Shown one piece after another: positions 1 through 8,599 of a stretch of 64,000 bases of DNA. Where the stretch lies: assembly GCA_035378845.1 (NCBI GenBank), contig DAOSUP010000005.1, positions 38,842-102,841 of the forward strand. The letters are read 5' to 3'. The stretch's first letter is position 1, and each line of letters opens with the position of its first letter. The notes beneath the pieces were generated by a model that ran no database searches, was not told where the DNA came from, and saw nothing but the letters and a program-made list of their open reading frames with translations. The translations under genes were made by a program, and so were the position numbers. This DNA is from JAKOUL01 sp035378845. GTDB lineage: Bacteria > Dictyoglomota > Dictyoglomia > Dictyoglomales > Dictyoglomaceae.

Positions 1-70
1 GTCTCAAAATGTTATCTAAGGCAGGTTCTCTCTGGACTAATGAAAAGGCAGGAAGATTTTTCATTCTCAT
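1..70 (-). CDS. ruvB: RuvB N-terminus (partial, runs off window)
   Basis: Only the first 23 codons are present. The ATG (68-70) overlaps the ruvA stop as TAATG, so the two are translationally coupled. The readable peptide ends in ALDNILR, which fits the conserved start of RuvB (LRP...EYIGQ follows in the family), but the ATPase core lies outside the window. The call rests mainly on position directly after ruvC-ruvA; RuvB is the AAA+ motor of Holliday-junction branch migration. Confidence 0.7.
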   Translation of the reverse strand, partial: MRMKNLPAFSLVQREPALDNILR

Positions 71-642
71 TATTCCTTAGTAAGTTTCTTTAAGGCAAAT
101 TTTATAACTTCCTCTAAATCTTTAATCTCACTAAATTCCTTTTTAATATCTTTCAGCACTTCTTCTACTTCTTCCTTATTATATCCAAGCTGATAAAGAG
201 CCTTACTTACCAATACTTCATCAGATGTTAGCTTTGGTATAACCCCTTTCATCTCTAAAAATATCTTTTGAGCAGTTTTCTTACCAATTCCTGGAACATT
301 TAAAAGTATATTTAGGTCTTCGTTTTCTATAGCCTCCCTAAATTCCTGTGGAGAGATGTTCCCAACAATTTTTAGAGCAAGTTTTGCACCAATCCCAGAG
401 ACACTCTTTAGCTTTTCAAAAAGATCTCTCTCCTCTTTATCCAAAAACCCAAAAAGTTTTATCTCTTCTTTTTCTATAACTTCAGATAAGAAAATAAGAA
501 CTTCTTTGCCTAAATTTTCTTTTAAAATCTCGCAATCTTTCTTAGAGACAAAAATGCGAAAACCTATGAAGGTTAGATCAAATATTACTATCTCATCTGA
601 TACCTCTGAAATTTTTGCCTTAATATGATTAAAAAAAACCAA
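70..642 (-). CDS. ruvA: Holliday junction branch migration protein RuvA
   Basis: RuvA forms the tetramer that holds the four-way junction and recruits the RuvB motor. At 190 aa it has normal family length: N-terminal OB-fold (about 1-65), two helix-hairpin-helix motifs (VSGIGAKLALKI about 81-92 and NVPGIGKKTAQKI about 115-127), and a C-terminal RuvB-contact domain from about 143. The start is TTG (640-642), supported by an AAGGAG ribosome site inside the end of ruvC and by the alignment of the first residues with the usual RuvA beginning. It abuts ruvC and overlaps ruvB by 1 nt. Confidence 0.95.
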   Translation of the reverse strand: MVFFNHIKAKISEVSDEIVIFDLTFIGFRIFVSKKDCEILKENLGKEVLIFLSEVIEKEEIKLFGFLDKEERDLFEKLKSVSGIGAKLALKIVGNISPQEFREAIENEDLNILLNVPGIGKKTAQKIFLEMKGVIPKLTSDEVLVSKALYQLGYNKEEVEEVLKDIKKEFSEIKDLEEVIKFALKKLTKE

Positions 643-1122
643 CTATGAATTTTCTCCTTGAGTATAAAAATATGAGATAGCAAGAGCTAACGCATCAGCA
701 ACATCATCTGGTTTTGGAATTTCTTTTAAGTTTAATATCTCCTTCACCAAATACTGAATTTGTTGTTTAGAAGCCCTTCCATAACCTACAATAGCAAGTT
801 TCACTTCTAAAGGTGTAAACATGACTACCTTTCTCTGACACTGATAAGCAGCAAGAAGTAGTACTCCTTGAGCTTGTCCTATATTTATAGCTGTCTTTAC
901 ATTCTTATTAAAGAAAATCTCTTCTATAACAATAGTATCAGGACGATATAAATCAAGTAGAGAGGATACCTGTTCAAATAAAGAATCTAACCGCCTTTCC
1001 ACCTTCCAAGAAGAAGGAGTTGTAAAGGCACCATAATCTATAGCTAACAAATCATCCCCAGATTTCTTGATTATACCATATCCTGTAATAGCAGTACCTG
1101 GATCAATTCCTAATACAATCAT
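643..1122 (-). CDS. ruvC: Holliday junction resolvase RuvC
   Basis: Endonuclease that resolves recombination junctions made accessible by RuvAB. The 159 aa match family length. Acidic catalytic residues are in place: D7 in LGIDPGT, E67 in IVIEE, and D140/D143 in KPDDVADALALA near the C terminus. The ATG directly follows the yebC stop without spacer, so yebC-ruvC-ruvA-ruvB reads as one operon. Confidence 0.96.
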   Translation of the reverse strand: MIVLGIDPGTAITGYGIIKKSGDDLLAIDYGAFTTPSSWKVERRLDSLFEQVSSLLDLYRPDTIVIEEIFFNKNVKTAINIGQAQGVLLLAAYQCQRKVVMFTPLEVKLAIVGYGRASKQQIQYLVKEILNLKEIPKPDDVADALALAISYFYTQGENS

Positions 1123-1872
1123 TTAAGAAAGAGCTTGCAGAATTTCATCGGGGATATCAAAATTAGCATATGTTTTTTGTACATCATCAAGTTCATCAAG
1201 TTCTTCCATTAGCTTAAGCAACTTTTCTGCCTCTGGACCATTTAATGGTACTACATTCTTTGGTAATTTTGTAACTTCTGCTTGAATTATCTTATAACCT
1301 TTTTCTTGAAGTTTAGCCTTTATATCTGAAAATACCTGAGGGTCAGTAATTACCTCAACATCTTCAGAACTAATCTGTACATCCTCTGCACCTACTTCTA
1401 AAGCATCTGTAATAAGCTGATCTTCATCCTTTACACTTCCCTTGTCTATAAGTATGCTTCCTTTGTCCTCAAAGATCCATGCTACACAACCCGCTTCTCC
1501 AAGATTTCCCCCATATCTTGTAAAAATTCTTCTTATCTCAGATGCTGTTCTGTTCTTATTATCAGTAACCACTTCTATTAAGATAGCTACGCCCCCTGGA
1601 CCATACCCTTCATAAGTTATTTCTTCGTAAGTGATACCTTGAATCTCTCCTGTACCTCTTTTAATAGCTCTTTCTATATTCTCCTTAGGCATATTAGCCT
1701 CTTTTGCTCTTTCAATAGCAGCTTTTAAGCTGAGATTTGTCTCGGGATTTCCTCCCCCATGCTTAGCTGCAATAATAATCTCTTTACTTAAGTTAGAGAA
1801 TAATTTGCCTTTTTTAGCATCTGCTGAAGCTTTCCTATGTTTAATATTTGCCCATTTGGAATGTCCTGACAT
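1123..1872 (-). CDS. yebC: YebC/PmpR/TACO1-family protein
   Basis: The 249 aa protein begins with the family signature MSGHSKWANIKHRK and carries the conserved GGNPETN and YEGYGPGGVAI segments. Family members are described as DNA-binding regulators and, more recently, as translation factors that help ribosomes through difficult stretches; the sequence does not decide between these. A strong AGGAGGC site precedes ATG at 1872. First gene of the ruv operon, a common bacterial arrangement. Confidence 0.95.
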   Translation of the reverse strand: MSGHSKWANIKHRKASADAKKGKLFSNLSKEIIIAAKHGGGNPETNLSLKAAIERAKEANMPKENIERAIKRGTGEIQGITYEEITYEGYGPGGVAILIEVVTDNKNRTASEIRRIFTRYGGNLGEAGCVAWIFEDKGSILIDKGSVKDEDQLITDALEVGAEDVQISSEDVEVITDPQVFSDIKAKLQEKGYKIIQAEVTKLPKNVVPLNGPEAEKLLKLMEELDELDDVQKTYANFDIPDEILQALS

Positions 1873-1918
1873 ATTCTTCGCCTCCTACTCAAAGAATGGA
1901 ATTTACTACTTCCTAAGA

Positions 1919-1947
1919 ATTCTACAATATTTCATAAAGTTTGACAA
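1919..1947 (-). promoter_or_regulatory. sigma-A-type promoter of yebC-ruvCAB
   Basis: Minus-strand TTGTCA (1942-1947), 17-bp spacer, TAGAAT (1919-1924). The -35 overlaps the -35 of the divergent promoter at 1941-1969 by five bases. Confidence 0.75.
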
Positions 1948-1969
1948 GAATGACACTTTTCAGTAAACT
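1941..1969 (+). promoter_or_regulatory. promoter of the HAD gene, probably leaderless
   Basis: TTGACA (1941-1946), 17-bp spacer, TAAACT (1964-1969). The -10 ends only 8 nt before the ATG at 1978 and no Shine-Dalgarno site exists, so the transcript likely starts at or next to the start codon. Confidence 0.75.
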
Positions 1970-1977
1970 TTCATACC

Positions 1978-2691
1978 ATGAGCATAAGATTAGTATTAAC
2001 TGACATAGAAGGATGCCTTACCGCAAATAAGGGAATAGCCTTAAATCTTCAAGCTTTTCAATGGATAAGAGAGCATCTTGAAAAGCTTCCACCAATAGCT
2101 CTATGTACAGGAAGATCACAGCCATACATAGAAGGTATTTTACAAGCCATCGGAAAATTTGAAGATTCTGTAGGAGAAAATGGATGCATTCTCTATATTA
2201 CAGAGAAAGATGACATCACCCTTCACCCTAAAATAAATGAGAAAACCTTAAAAGAAAAAGAGAAAATGAAAAAATTTTTAAGAGAGAAACTTGAGGGTAA
2301 AGCTCATATAGAGCCAGGGAAAGAGGTTTGCGTATCTTTATATCCTGAAGGAAAACTTACAGTACCAGAACTCTCTGAGATTACTAAAGAGCTTTTAAAA
2401 AATACCTTTCCAAATTTCCAAGTAGTTTATTCCTATAGTGCAGTAGATATCACACCTCAAGGTATAGACAAGGGAGCAGGTATGGAGATGTTAGTGGAAA
2501 GGAAAAAACTAAATTATGATGAGATATTAGGAATTGGAGATAGTTTAGGAGATTTACCATTTCTTCAAAAATTAAAGTGCAAAACAACTCCTGCTAATGG
2601 ACATCCCACTTTAAAAAGCATAGCTACCTATACTGCAAAAGAAGAAAATATCTTAGGCGTCATTGAGATTCTAAAGCATTTTTTCCTTTGA
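1978..2691 (+). CDS. HAD-superfamily phosphatase (subfamily IIB-like)
   Basis: Probable small-molecule phosphatase of 237 aa. Motif I is TDIEGCLT with nucleophile D9; motif II is CTGRS; the C-terminal metal motif is GIGDSLGDLPFL. The second acid of motif I is glutamate (DxE) where DxD is usual; it normally acts as general acid/base, so chemistry may be altered or slowed. The C2-type cap and overall layout resemble phosphoglycolate/sucrose/mannosyl-3-phosphoglycerate phosphatases, but the substrate cannot be assigned. The end overlaps the convergent Nnr gene by 32 bp. Confidence 0.8.
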   Translation: MSIRLVLTDIEGCLTANKGIALNLQAFQWIREHLEKLPPIALCTGRSQPYIEGILQAIGKFEDSVGENGCILYITEKDDITLHPKINEKTLKEKEKMKKFLREKLEGKAHIEPGKEVCVSLYPEGKLTVPELSEITKELLKNTFPNFQVVYSYSAVDITPQGIDKGAGMEMLVERKKLNYDEILGIGDSLGDLPFLQKLKCKTTPANGHPTLKSIATYTAKEENILGVIEILKHFFL

Positions 2692-4216
2692 ATAAATCTT
2701 CCATTACCTCAGGAAGAAGTCCTATAATATCCGATGCAATAAGCCCATAAGAACTTTTTCTTTCCTTCCATAAGTTTGCAGAATAAGCATGAGTATAACT
2801 TCCTAATAAACAAGCTCCTTTCTCTGAAAGTCCTTGAGCAAGAAGTCCTGTAATTATTCCTGTAAGTACATCTCCAGAACCCGCAGTGGCAAGCAGTGAA
2901 TCAGCAAATGGATTTATATATGTCTCTTTTTCAGGCGTAAAAGTTAAAGAATAAGGTCCTTTTAAAATCAAATGTACCTTATATTTTTCTACAAATTCAT
3001 CTCCAATTTTAAATCTATTCTTCTGTATATCCTCTGGAGAAGTGCCTAAAATTCTTGCCATCTCTCCAAAATGAGGGGTTAAAATCATTCTTTTATTATT
3101 AAGCTCAGGCAAAATATCTCTCACATAGGAAAGAGCATCTGCATCTACTACTACTGGTATAGAAATTCTCCTTAGAAATTCTTGAACAAAATAATTAGTC
3201 TCACCATAAATCCCTATTCCAGGACCTATTCCTACCGCATTTATTCCTAAGTCTTTAATCACAGAAACTAAGCTCTCAATATTTTGTGAACTTATAAATC
3301 CTTCTCTATCCTTTAGAGGTAATATAATAATCTCAGGATATAAACTTCTATATAACATATGAATAGACTCTGGAACTGCAAGATAAACCATACCTGTATC
3401 TACCCTTAATGCGGACATAGCAGAAAGAATAGGTGCTCCTGTATATTTTATAGAACCCCCTATAATTAAAGCTTTCCCCTTTTTAGTTTTGTGAACATTT
3501 TTAGAATAAACAGGAAGGAATTTATATAAGTCTTCTTTCTCTACAAGATTTATCCTTGAAGAAACAAAATCTTCCAAAATATTCAATGGAAAACCTAAAT
3601 TACTTATTTTTAAGTCTCCTATATAATCTATCGTCGTGGGATTAAAAAATCCAAGTTTTGGAAAAAACATAGTAAATGTTACATCCGCTTTTAAAACTCC
3701 CCCCATAATCTCCCCTGTATCAGAATTCATACCAGATGGAACATCTACTGCGATCACAAGTTTCTTTATTGAGTTTACAAAATCAAAGACATCTTTTAAA
3801 GATTCTTCTATATTCCTACTTAATCCCACCCCAAAAATCCCATCTATGACAAGATCAAAATCTTTTAGATCTTGATAATTCTCTATTAAAGATACAACTT
3901 CTATACTTTCCTTTTCTAAGAGTTTATATTGGATGTTCAATAAAGAAGATGTATTCTTATCCCACAGATAGGTGAAAATTTTAGGTTTTATACCATTATT
4001 AAGAAAATATCTTACCAATGAAATAGCATCCCCACCATTGTTTCCAGGTCCACAAAGTACAGCTATCTTTCTATCTTTTAAATTACTAAAATGCTCTTTT
4101 AAAAAGTTGAAAAGACTCCCAGAAGCATTTTCCATAAGCATGATAGGAGGAATCCCATACTTTTCTTCAAGACCCTTCTCAATATTTCTTATATCTGTGG
4201 AGGTTACCACTTTCAT
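2660..4216 (-). CDS. nnr: bifunctional NAD(P)H-hydrate epimerase / ADP-dependent dehydratase
   Basis: Repairs hydrated NADH and NADPH, damage that forms faster at high temperature. The 518 aa combine an N-terminal epimerase domain (YjeF_N; CGPGNNGGDAISLVRYF near residue 55) with a C-terminal ribokinase-like dehydratase domain from about 225, including the KAL..GGS start, VVDADAL and the nucleotide motif TAGSGDVLTGIITGL. Domain order is that of bacterial YjeF fusions. It overlaps the upstream NusG-II gene by 4 nt (ATGA), so the two are co-translated. Confidence 0.93.
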   Translation of the reverse strand: MKVVTSTDIRNIEKGLEEKYGIPPIMLMENASGSLFNFLKEHFSNLKDRKIAVLCGPGNNGGDAISLVRYFLNNGIKPKIFTYLWDKNTSSLLNIQYKLLEKESIEVVSLIENYQDLKDFDLVIDGIFGVGLSRNIEESLKDVFDFVNSIKKLVIAVDVPSGMNSDTGEIMGGVLKADVTFTMFFPKLGFFNPTTIDYIGDLKISNLGFPLNILEDFVSSRINLVEKEDLYKFLPVYSKNVHKTKKGKALIIGGSIKYTGAPILSAMSALRVDTGMVYLAVPESIHMLYRSLYPEIIILPLKDREGFISSQNIESLVSVIKDLGINAVGIGPGIGIYGETNYFVQEFLRRISIPVVVDADALSYVRDILPELNNKRMILTPHFGEMARILGTSPEDIQKNRFKIGDEFVEKYKVHLILKGPYSLTFTPEKETYINPFADSLLATAGSGDVLTGIITGLLAQGLSEKGACLLGSYTHAYSANLWKERKSSYGLIASDIIGLLPEVMEDLFKGKNALESQ

Positions 4217-4560
4217 TTTTTATTCTCTATAGTTATGATGACTTTATTGGGAAGACACACTATACTTTCTCCTTTTTTACTAATATAACCTTGTTTTATA
4301 CATATTTTATCAGGACAAGGAGAAGAAACCATGTGAAAACCTTTACCTTCTCTATACTCAAAGATACTTATTCCCAATGGACCTTTCACTTCAAACTTAT
4401 CTCCATCTCTTACTTTATCTAATGATAATCTAATTATTGCTTCATTTTCTACAACTACCACTAAATAAGAGCCTTCTCCTTGAGTTATAATAAGAAGTAA
4501 GAAAATACTTATAAATATCAGTATAAATATAATTAAAAAATCTTTTTTCTTAATACTCAT
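4213..4560 (-). CDS. NusG domain II-containing membrane-anchored protein
   Basis: Small 115-aa protein with one hydrophobic segment (about residues 8-26) followed by an extracytoplasmic NusG-II (DUF2436-like KOW/RNP-1-type) beta domain. The tail carries the family hallmark SSPCPDKICIKQGYISKKG and VCLPNKVII; the cysteines are typical of the family. Function is unknown; homologues in clostridia and thermophiles often sit near electron-transport or thiamine genes. Here it is the first gene of a two-gene unit with nnr. Confidence 0.82.
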   Translation of the reverse strand: MSIKKKDFLIIFILIFISIFLLLIITQGEGSYLVVVVENEAIIRLSLDKVRDGDKFEVKGPLGISIFEYREGKGFHMVSSPCPDKICIKQGYISKKGESIVCLPNKVIITIENKK

Positions 4561-4713
4561 TATTGTTCAAATTAAAATTACCACAAATTTTACAAGTTTA
4601 CCAGTATATTTCATAAAGCTCGAGATCAAAAGGCTCAACCATACCTAAAATTAGCCTACAAATATTTTATATTTTATATTTAAAATCTACAGAAAAGCTT
4701 TAGCCGGAATAAC

Positions 4714-4760
4714 TTGACAAACTATTTTAACTAATGTTAGAATTCCAAAAATTCTGGAGG
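4714..4760 (+). promoter_or_regulatory. promoter and ribosome site of the SIS-to-rad50 operon
   Basis: TTGACA (4714-4719), 18-bp spacer, TAGAAT (4738-4743). An inverted repeat AGAATT-N5-AATTCT (4739-4755) covers the -10 and start region and could be an operator. GGAGG (4756-4760) lies 8 nt before ATG 4769. No other good promoter was seen before 14417. Confidence 0.65.
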
Positions 4761-4768
4761 CAAACTTC

Positions 4769-5800
4769 ATGGAAAAATTTATGATTAAAGAGATAAAAGA
4801 AGGTGTAGAGGTAATAACAAGTTTTAAAAATAGATTAGAAGAATTTAATCAAATAGCCCAGAGGATTATAAACTTTGATCCTCAAAATATAGTTTTTGTT
4901 GCCAGAGGCACATCTAATCATGCTGCTAATTGGGGAAAGTATTATATAGAATCTCAAGTAGGTATCCCAGTATCTTTATGTGCACCTTCTCTTTTTACCA
5001 TATATAAACTTCCTCCTAATCTTAAAAATTCAGTAGTATTTGCCATATCTCAATCTGGAGAGAGTGAGGATATATGTGAAGTTATAGAGGTAGCTAATAA
5101 ACAGGGAGCTCTAACTATAGGAATTACTAATAATCCTGAAAGTAAACTCTCAAAAATTGCACAAGAATGTTTTTTCCTCAATGCTGGTATAGAGAAAAGT
5201 GTTGCTGCTACAAAAACTTATTTGGCACAACTTGCCTCATTATATTTTATTAGTAATGCATTAAAGGGTAGAAAATCTATAGAAGAATTTGATAAAATAA
5301 TAGCTGGTATGAGAAACATTTTAGAGAGAGAGGAGGAAATAAAAGAAAAAGTAAAACCTTATAAGTTTATGGAACACTGTGCTGTATTAGGAAGAGGTTT
5401 TAATCTTCCCACTGCTATGGAAGCAGCATTAAAATTAAAAGAAACCTCATATATAATTTCTCAGGGTTATTCTTCTGCAGATTTTATGCATGGACCATTA
5501 GCTCTTGTCAGTGATGGATTCCCTGTATTCTTCTTCGCTCCCAAAGGAGAAAGCCTGGCTAATTCTATAGAGACTCTTAATATCCTTAAAGAAAAAGGAA
5601 GTAGTATATTCCTTTTTAGTAATGAACTCTCTTTAGCTAAAGAATATGATGGCATCTTTATAGAGTGCGAAATTTCAGAATATGTTTCCCCAATCCTCCT
5701 TATATATCCAGTGCAATTTTTTGCATATTACCTTGCAATATTAAAGGGAAGAGACCCTGACAATCCAAGAAATATTAGGAAGGTGACCATCACAAAATAA
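4769..5800 (+). CDS. double-SIS sugar-phosphate isomerase/deaminase (GlmS-like, no glutaminase)
   Basis: The 343 aa hold two SIS domains (about 36-165 and 195-330) with RGTSNHAA, SQSGESEDI and the GlmS-like tail DPDNPRNIRKVTITK. It lacks the N-terminal glutaminase of true GlmS, so it cannot use glutamine by itself. Proteins of this type act as glucosamine-6-phosphate deaminases (NagB-II) or related ketose/aldose aminases; substrate is not decided by sequence. First gene of a long operon; its stop overlaps the next start as TAATG. Confidence 0.82.
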   Translation: MEKFMIKEIKEGVEVITSFKNRLEEFNQIAQRIINFDPQNIVFVARGTSNHAANWGKYYIESQVGIPVSLCAPSLFTIYKLPPNLKNSVVFAISQSGESEDICEVIEVANKQGALTIGITNNPESKLSKIAQECFFLNAGIEKSVAATKTYLAQLASLYFISNALKGRKSIEEFDKIIAGMRNILEREEEIKEKVKPYKFMEHCAVLGRGFNLPTAMEAALKLKETSYIISQGYSSADFMHGPLALVSDGFPVFFFAPKGESLANSIETLNILKEKGSSIFLFSNELSLAKEYDGIFIECEISEYVSPILLIYPVQFFAYYLAILKGRDPDNPRNIRKVTITK

Positions 5801-6270
5801 TGTGGATCATTGAAATTGCATTAGATCTTCTCAGAAATCCCATATTTGTTATACCTATATTTATAGCTATTTTAACTCAAGTGGTAAAAGGAACAATAAG
5901 AAGCATTCAAGAGAAAAGACTTATTCGGAGAGCTTTTTTTGAATGGGGAGGAATGCCAAGTTCTCACTCAGCTTTAGTAGTCTCTCTTTCCTTAATAATT
6001 GGATTGAAAAATGGTTTTGATTCTTCCATTTTTATTCTTTCCACATTCTTTGCTGGATTTGTAATAGCTGATGCTATAGGAGTAAGATTAGCATCAGAAG
6101 AACAGGCTAAGGTTATAAATAAAATACTCCGAAATGAGATAGAAGATAAAGAATTGAAGAATATCAGATTAAAAGAATCTATTGGACATACACCTATTGA
6201 AGCTTTTATAGGAGGAATCATTGGGTTCGTTTTAGCATACCTTATTTATCAGATAGTATTCACAAGATGA
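5800..6270 (+). CDS. DUF212 / divergent PAP2 family membrane protein
   Basis: The 156 aa contain the DUF212 signature GGMPSSHSALVVSL (about residues 49-62) and GHTPIEAFIGGIIGF near the C terminus, with three to four hydrophobic segments. The SSH and GHTP motifs recall acid phosphatase/vanadium haloperoxidase active sites, suggesting lipid-phosphate phosphatase chemistry, but no member is cited here with a proven reaction. Coupled by 1 nt to the SIS gene and by 4 nt to the glycosyltransferase. Confidence 0.85.
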   Translation: MWIIEIALDLLRNPIFVIPIFIAILTQVVKGTIRSIQEKRLIRRAFFEWGGMPSSHSALVVSLSLIIGLKNGFDSSIFILSTFFAGFVIADAIGVRLASEEQAKVINKILRNEIEDKELKNIRLKESIGHTPIEAFIGGIIGFVLAYLIYQIVFTR

Positions 6271-7478
6271 AGATAGGGTATTTCAGTGATACTTACCGTC
6301 CTCACAAAAATGGTGTAGCTACTGCCTTAAGTATACAGAAGAAGAATTTTGAAGAAGAAGGTCATGAATTACATCTATTTATCCCATATATTCCAAACTC
6401 TCTTCAAGAGAAAAATGTTTATAAATTACCTTCAATTACTTTCCCTTTTCAAAAGGAACATAGAATAGCAGTACCTTTTTCTCTTAAATACGACCTACTC
6501 TTAAACAAGATAGACCTTAAGATCATTCATACTCATACTCCATTCTCATTAGGAATTTTTGGGTGGTACGAAGCAAGAAAAAGAAAAATTCCTCTTGTTC
6601 ATACATACCATACTCTCTTTACAGAATATGCATATTATATATGGGACCATTTCCCAGGATTCATTAAAAAGCATCTAATCACAGAAAAGGAAGCGAAAGA
6701 TATTGCCATATGGATGAGTAAAACTTATTGTAACTTATGTGACCTTATCATAGCTCCTTCTACTAAGGTCAAAAAACTTCTTATAGATTTTGGAGTAAAG
6801 TCTCCCATTGAGATCCTTCCCAACGGCTTAGATATAAGAGATTTCAAACCTATAGATAAAAACCTTGCAAGAGAAAAACTCAACCTACCTAAGGATGCTA
6901 TGATTTTGCTCTTCGTAGGAAGGCTTGGCAAAGAAAAAAATATAGAGTATCTTCTCAAAGTAGAAAAATGGCTTAAGTTAAATACTTCTTATCCTATCTA
7001 TTTAGTAATAGTAGGGGATAACCCTGATAAAAGAGTTTTGGAAGGATTAAGAAAAGAAGCCGAAGAACTTGATATAGAAGATAGGGTTAAATTTACAGGA
7101 TATTTAGAATATGAGGATATAGCAAATGCATATTTTGCTTCAGATATATTTGTATTCCCTTCTCTCACAGAAACTCAGGGCTTAGTGGTATTAGAAGCTC
7201 TTACTACTGGACTTCCTGTAATTGCCTTACAAGATGAAGCCATAGGGGATTTTGTAGGAGATGAATATAATGGTTTCTTAATACCACATAGTCCCTATAA
7301 AATAGAAGAGAGCATTTATGAGTTTGGAAGAAAAATCATTGAACTTATAAATAATAAAGAGTTATATTTTACTCTATCGGAAAATGCAATAAAAAGCGCA
7401 AAAGATTACAGTGTACAGGAAATTAACAGAAAACTTCTATCCATATACGAAAGACTCATTTGGGATTATAATAAATAA
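6267..7478 (+). CDS. family 4 glycosyltransferase
   Basis: GT-B fold transferase of 403 aa, most like diacylglycerol glucosyltransferases and other lipid-sugar enzymes. Visible motifs: N-terminal SDTYRPHKNGVATAL, HTHTPFSLG, the nucleotide-sugar domain start LFVGRLGKEKNIEYLL and the EX7E-type motif ETQGLVVLEAL near residue 302. Together with the upstream SIS and PAP2-like genes it suggests glycolipid or envelope sugar synthesis. Acceptor and donor cannot be read from the sequence. Overlaps the previous gene by 4 nt. Confidence 0.85.
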   Translation: MKIGYFSDTYRPHKNGVATALSIQKKNFEEEGHELHLFIPYIPNSLQEKNVYKLPSITFPFQKEHRIAVPFSLKYDLLLNKIDLKIIHTHTPFSLGIFGWYEARKRKIPLVHTYHTLFTEYAYYIWDHFPGFIKKHLITEKEAKDIAIWMSKTYCNLCDLIIAPSTKVKKLLIDFGVKSPIEILPNGLDIRDFKPIDKNLAREKLNLPKDAMILLFVGRLGKEKNIEYLLKVEKWLKLNTSYPIYLVIVGDNPDKRVLEGLRKEAEELDIEDRVKFTGYLEYEDIANAYFASDIFVFPSLTETQGLVVLEALTTGLPVIALQDEAIGDFVGDEYNGFLIPHSPYKIEESIYEFGRKIIELINNKELYFTLSENAIKSAKDYSVQEINRKLLSIYERLIWDYNK

Positions 7479-7480
7479 TA

Positions 7481-8590
7481 ATGCCGGATTTTATTTCTCT
7501 GTTTATAGAAGAGGTCAATAGAAAAAAGCCAAAGCTAAATGAACTCTTTTTTAAGGAAAAAGTAAAAGAGGATACTGCCCTTTTTGAATTCATTAAAAAT
7601 CTATGGAATGACCTACCTGAAAGTTTTTCTCATAATGGAAAAAATCTGTATGCTATAGATGCTTCCCAAAGAATGCTTTCTTTTGCCTTAGGACCATATC
7701 TTCTTATAAGTCAAGGACTTGCTATAGGCTCTAATGGATATGAAAAAGCAATGCTCTCTCTTGAGCCAGTACATAGCTCTATATTAGAAAATCATTTAGC
7801 ATGGATCAGAGATATCCTTATGCAGGATATTGAAATAAAGTTAGCATTAAAGATAGTAGAAGAAGAAAATCCACCCTTTATATTATTCTTAGATGGCTCA
7901 TTATTATCCAGACTCTCTTACCTTATAAGATACATTACCTTTGAAATTATAGAATATCAAAAATTAACCCAAGAAGTATTAGATAATACCATTAAGCTTA
8001 TAAATCTTGCTAAAGAGAAAAAAATTGAACTTATATCCATATCAAAAGTAAGTAGAAATACCTTTCTATATCAAATTTTCTCTATAGATCATCCAGAGGT
8101 AAAGGATAAATTTCCATATCCTCCCACAGATTCAGAAATCCTATCTATATTTACCTCAACTCCAGGATATAGTAATCCTCTTCTTACTGGGGGAGAAAGA
8201 GTCCTTGGGAATAAACAGATGGAAATTTTAGATATAAATAAAGAGTTAAAAAACTCTATAAGCAAATTACCTGCTTTTGCTACTTTTTATGTGAGACTTC
8301 TTCCAAAAGATCAAGTACTTCGTATAGATATTCCTGCGTATATGATTGATGATAAAAGTACTCTTCTTTCTATAGATTTTCAGTGGCTAAAAGATGTGGA
8401 TATAAACAGTGTTCTCAGTATATTAAATGATAATTGCGTTAGCTCTCAGATATACCAAACTCCTTTGTATTTAGTTGACAAAGTTGTTAGAATAAAAAGA
8501 GAGCCTGATCTTGAAAGATATCTTATGATTCTTAGAAGAGAATTTTCAGATCTTTTAGAACTTGATAAAAGCCAAAGGAGGTTCTACTAA
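7481..8590 (+). CDS. nurA: NurA-type 5'-3' nuclease
   Basis: NurA is the nuclease partner of the HerA translocase in DNA-end resection. The 369 aa show the NurA domain: the first catalytic aspartate in YAIDASQRM (about residue 59; DGS is more usual), LFLDGSLLSRL (about 133-143), and a C-terminal block ending YLVDKVVRI where the last acidic residues sit. Follows the glycosyltransferase by 2 nt. Adjacent herA, mre11 and rad50 make the assignment firm despite the divergent sequence. Confidence 0.88.
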   Translation: MPDFISLFIEEVNRKKPKLNELFFKEKVKEDTALFEFIKNLWNDLPESFSHNGKNLYAIDASQRMLSFALGPYLLISQGLAIGSNGYEKAMLSLEPVHSSILENHLAWIRDILMQDIEIKLALKIVEEENPPFILFLDGSLLSRLSYLIRYITFEIIEYQKLTQEVLDNTIKLINLAKEKKIELISISKVSRNTFLYQIFSIDHPEVKDKFPYPPTDSEILSIFTSTPGYSNPLLTGGERVLGNKQMEILDINKELKNSISKLPAFATFYVRLLPKDQVLRIDIPAYMIDDKSTLLSIDFQWLKDVDINSVLSILNDNCVSSQIYQTPLYLVDKVVRIKREPDLERYLMILRREFSDLLELDKSQRRFY

Positions 8591-8599
8591 AAAGTTCCT

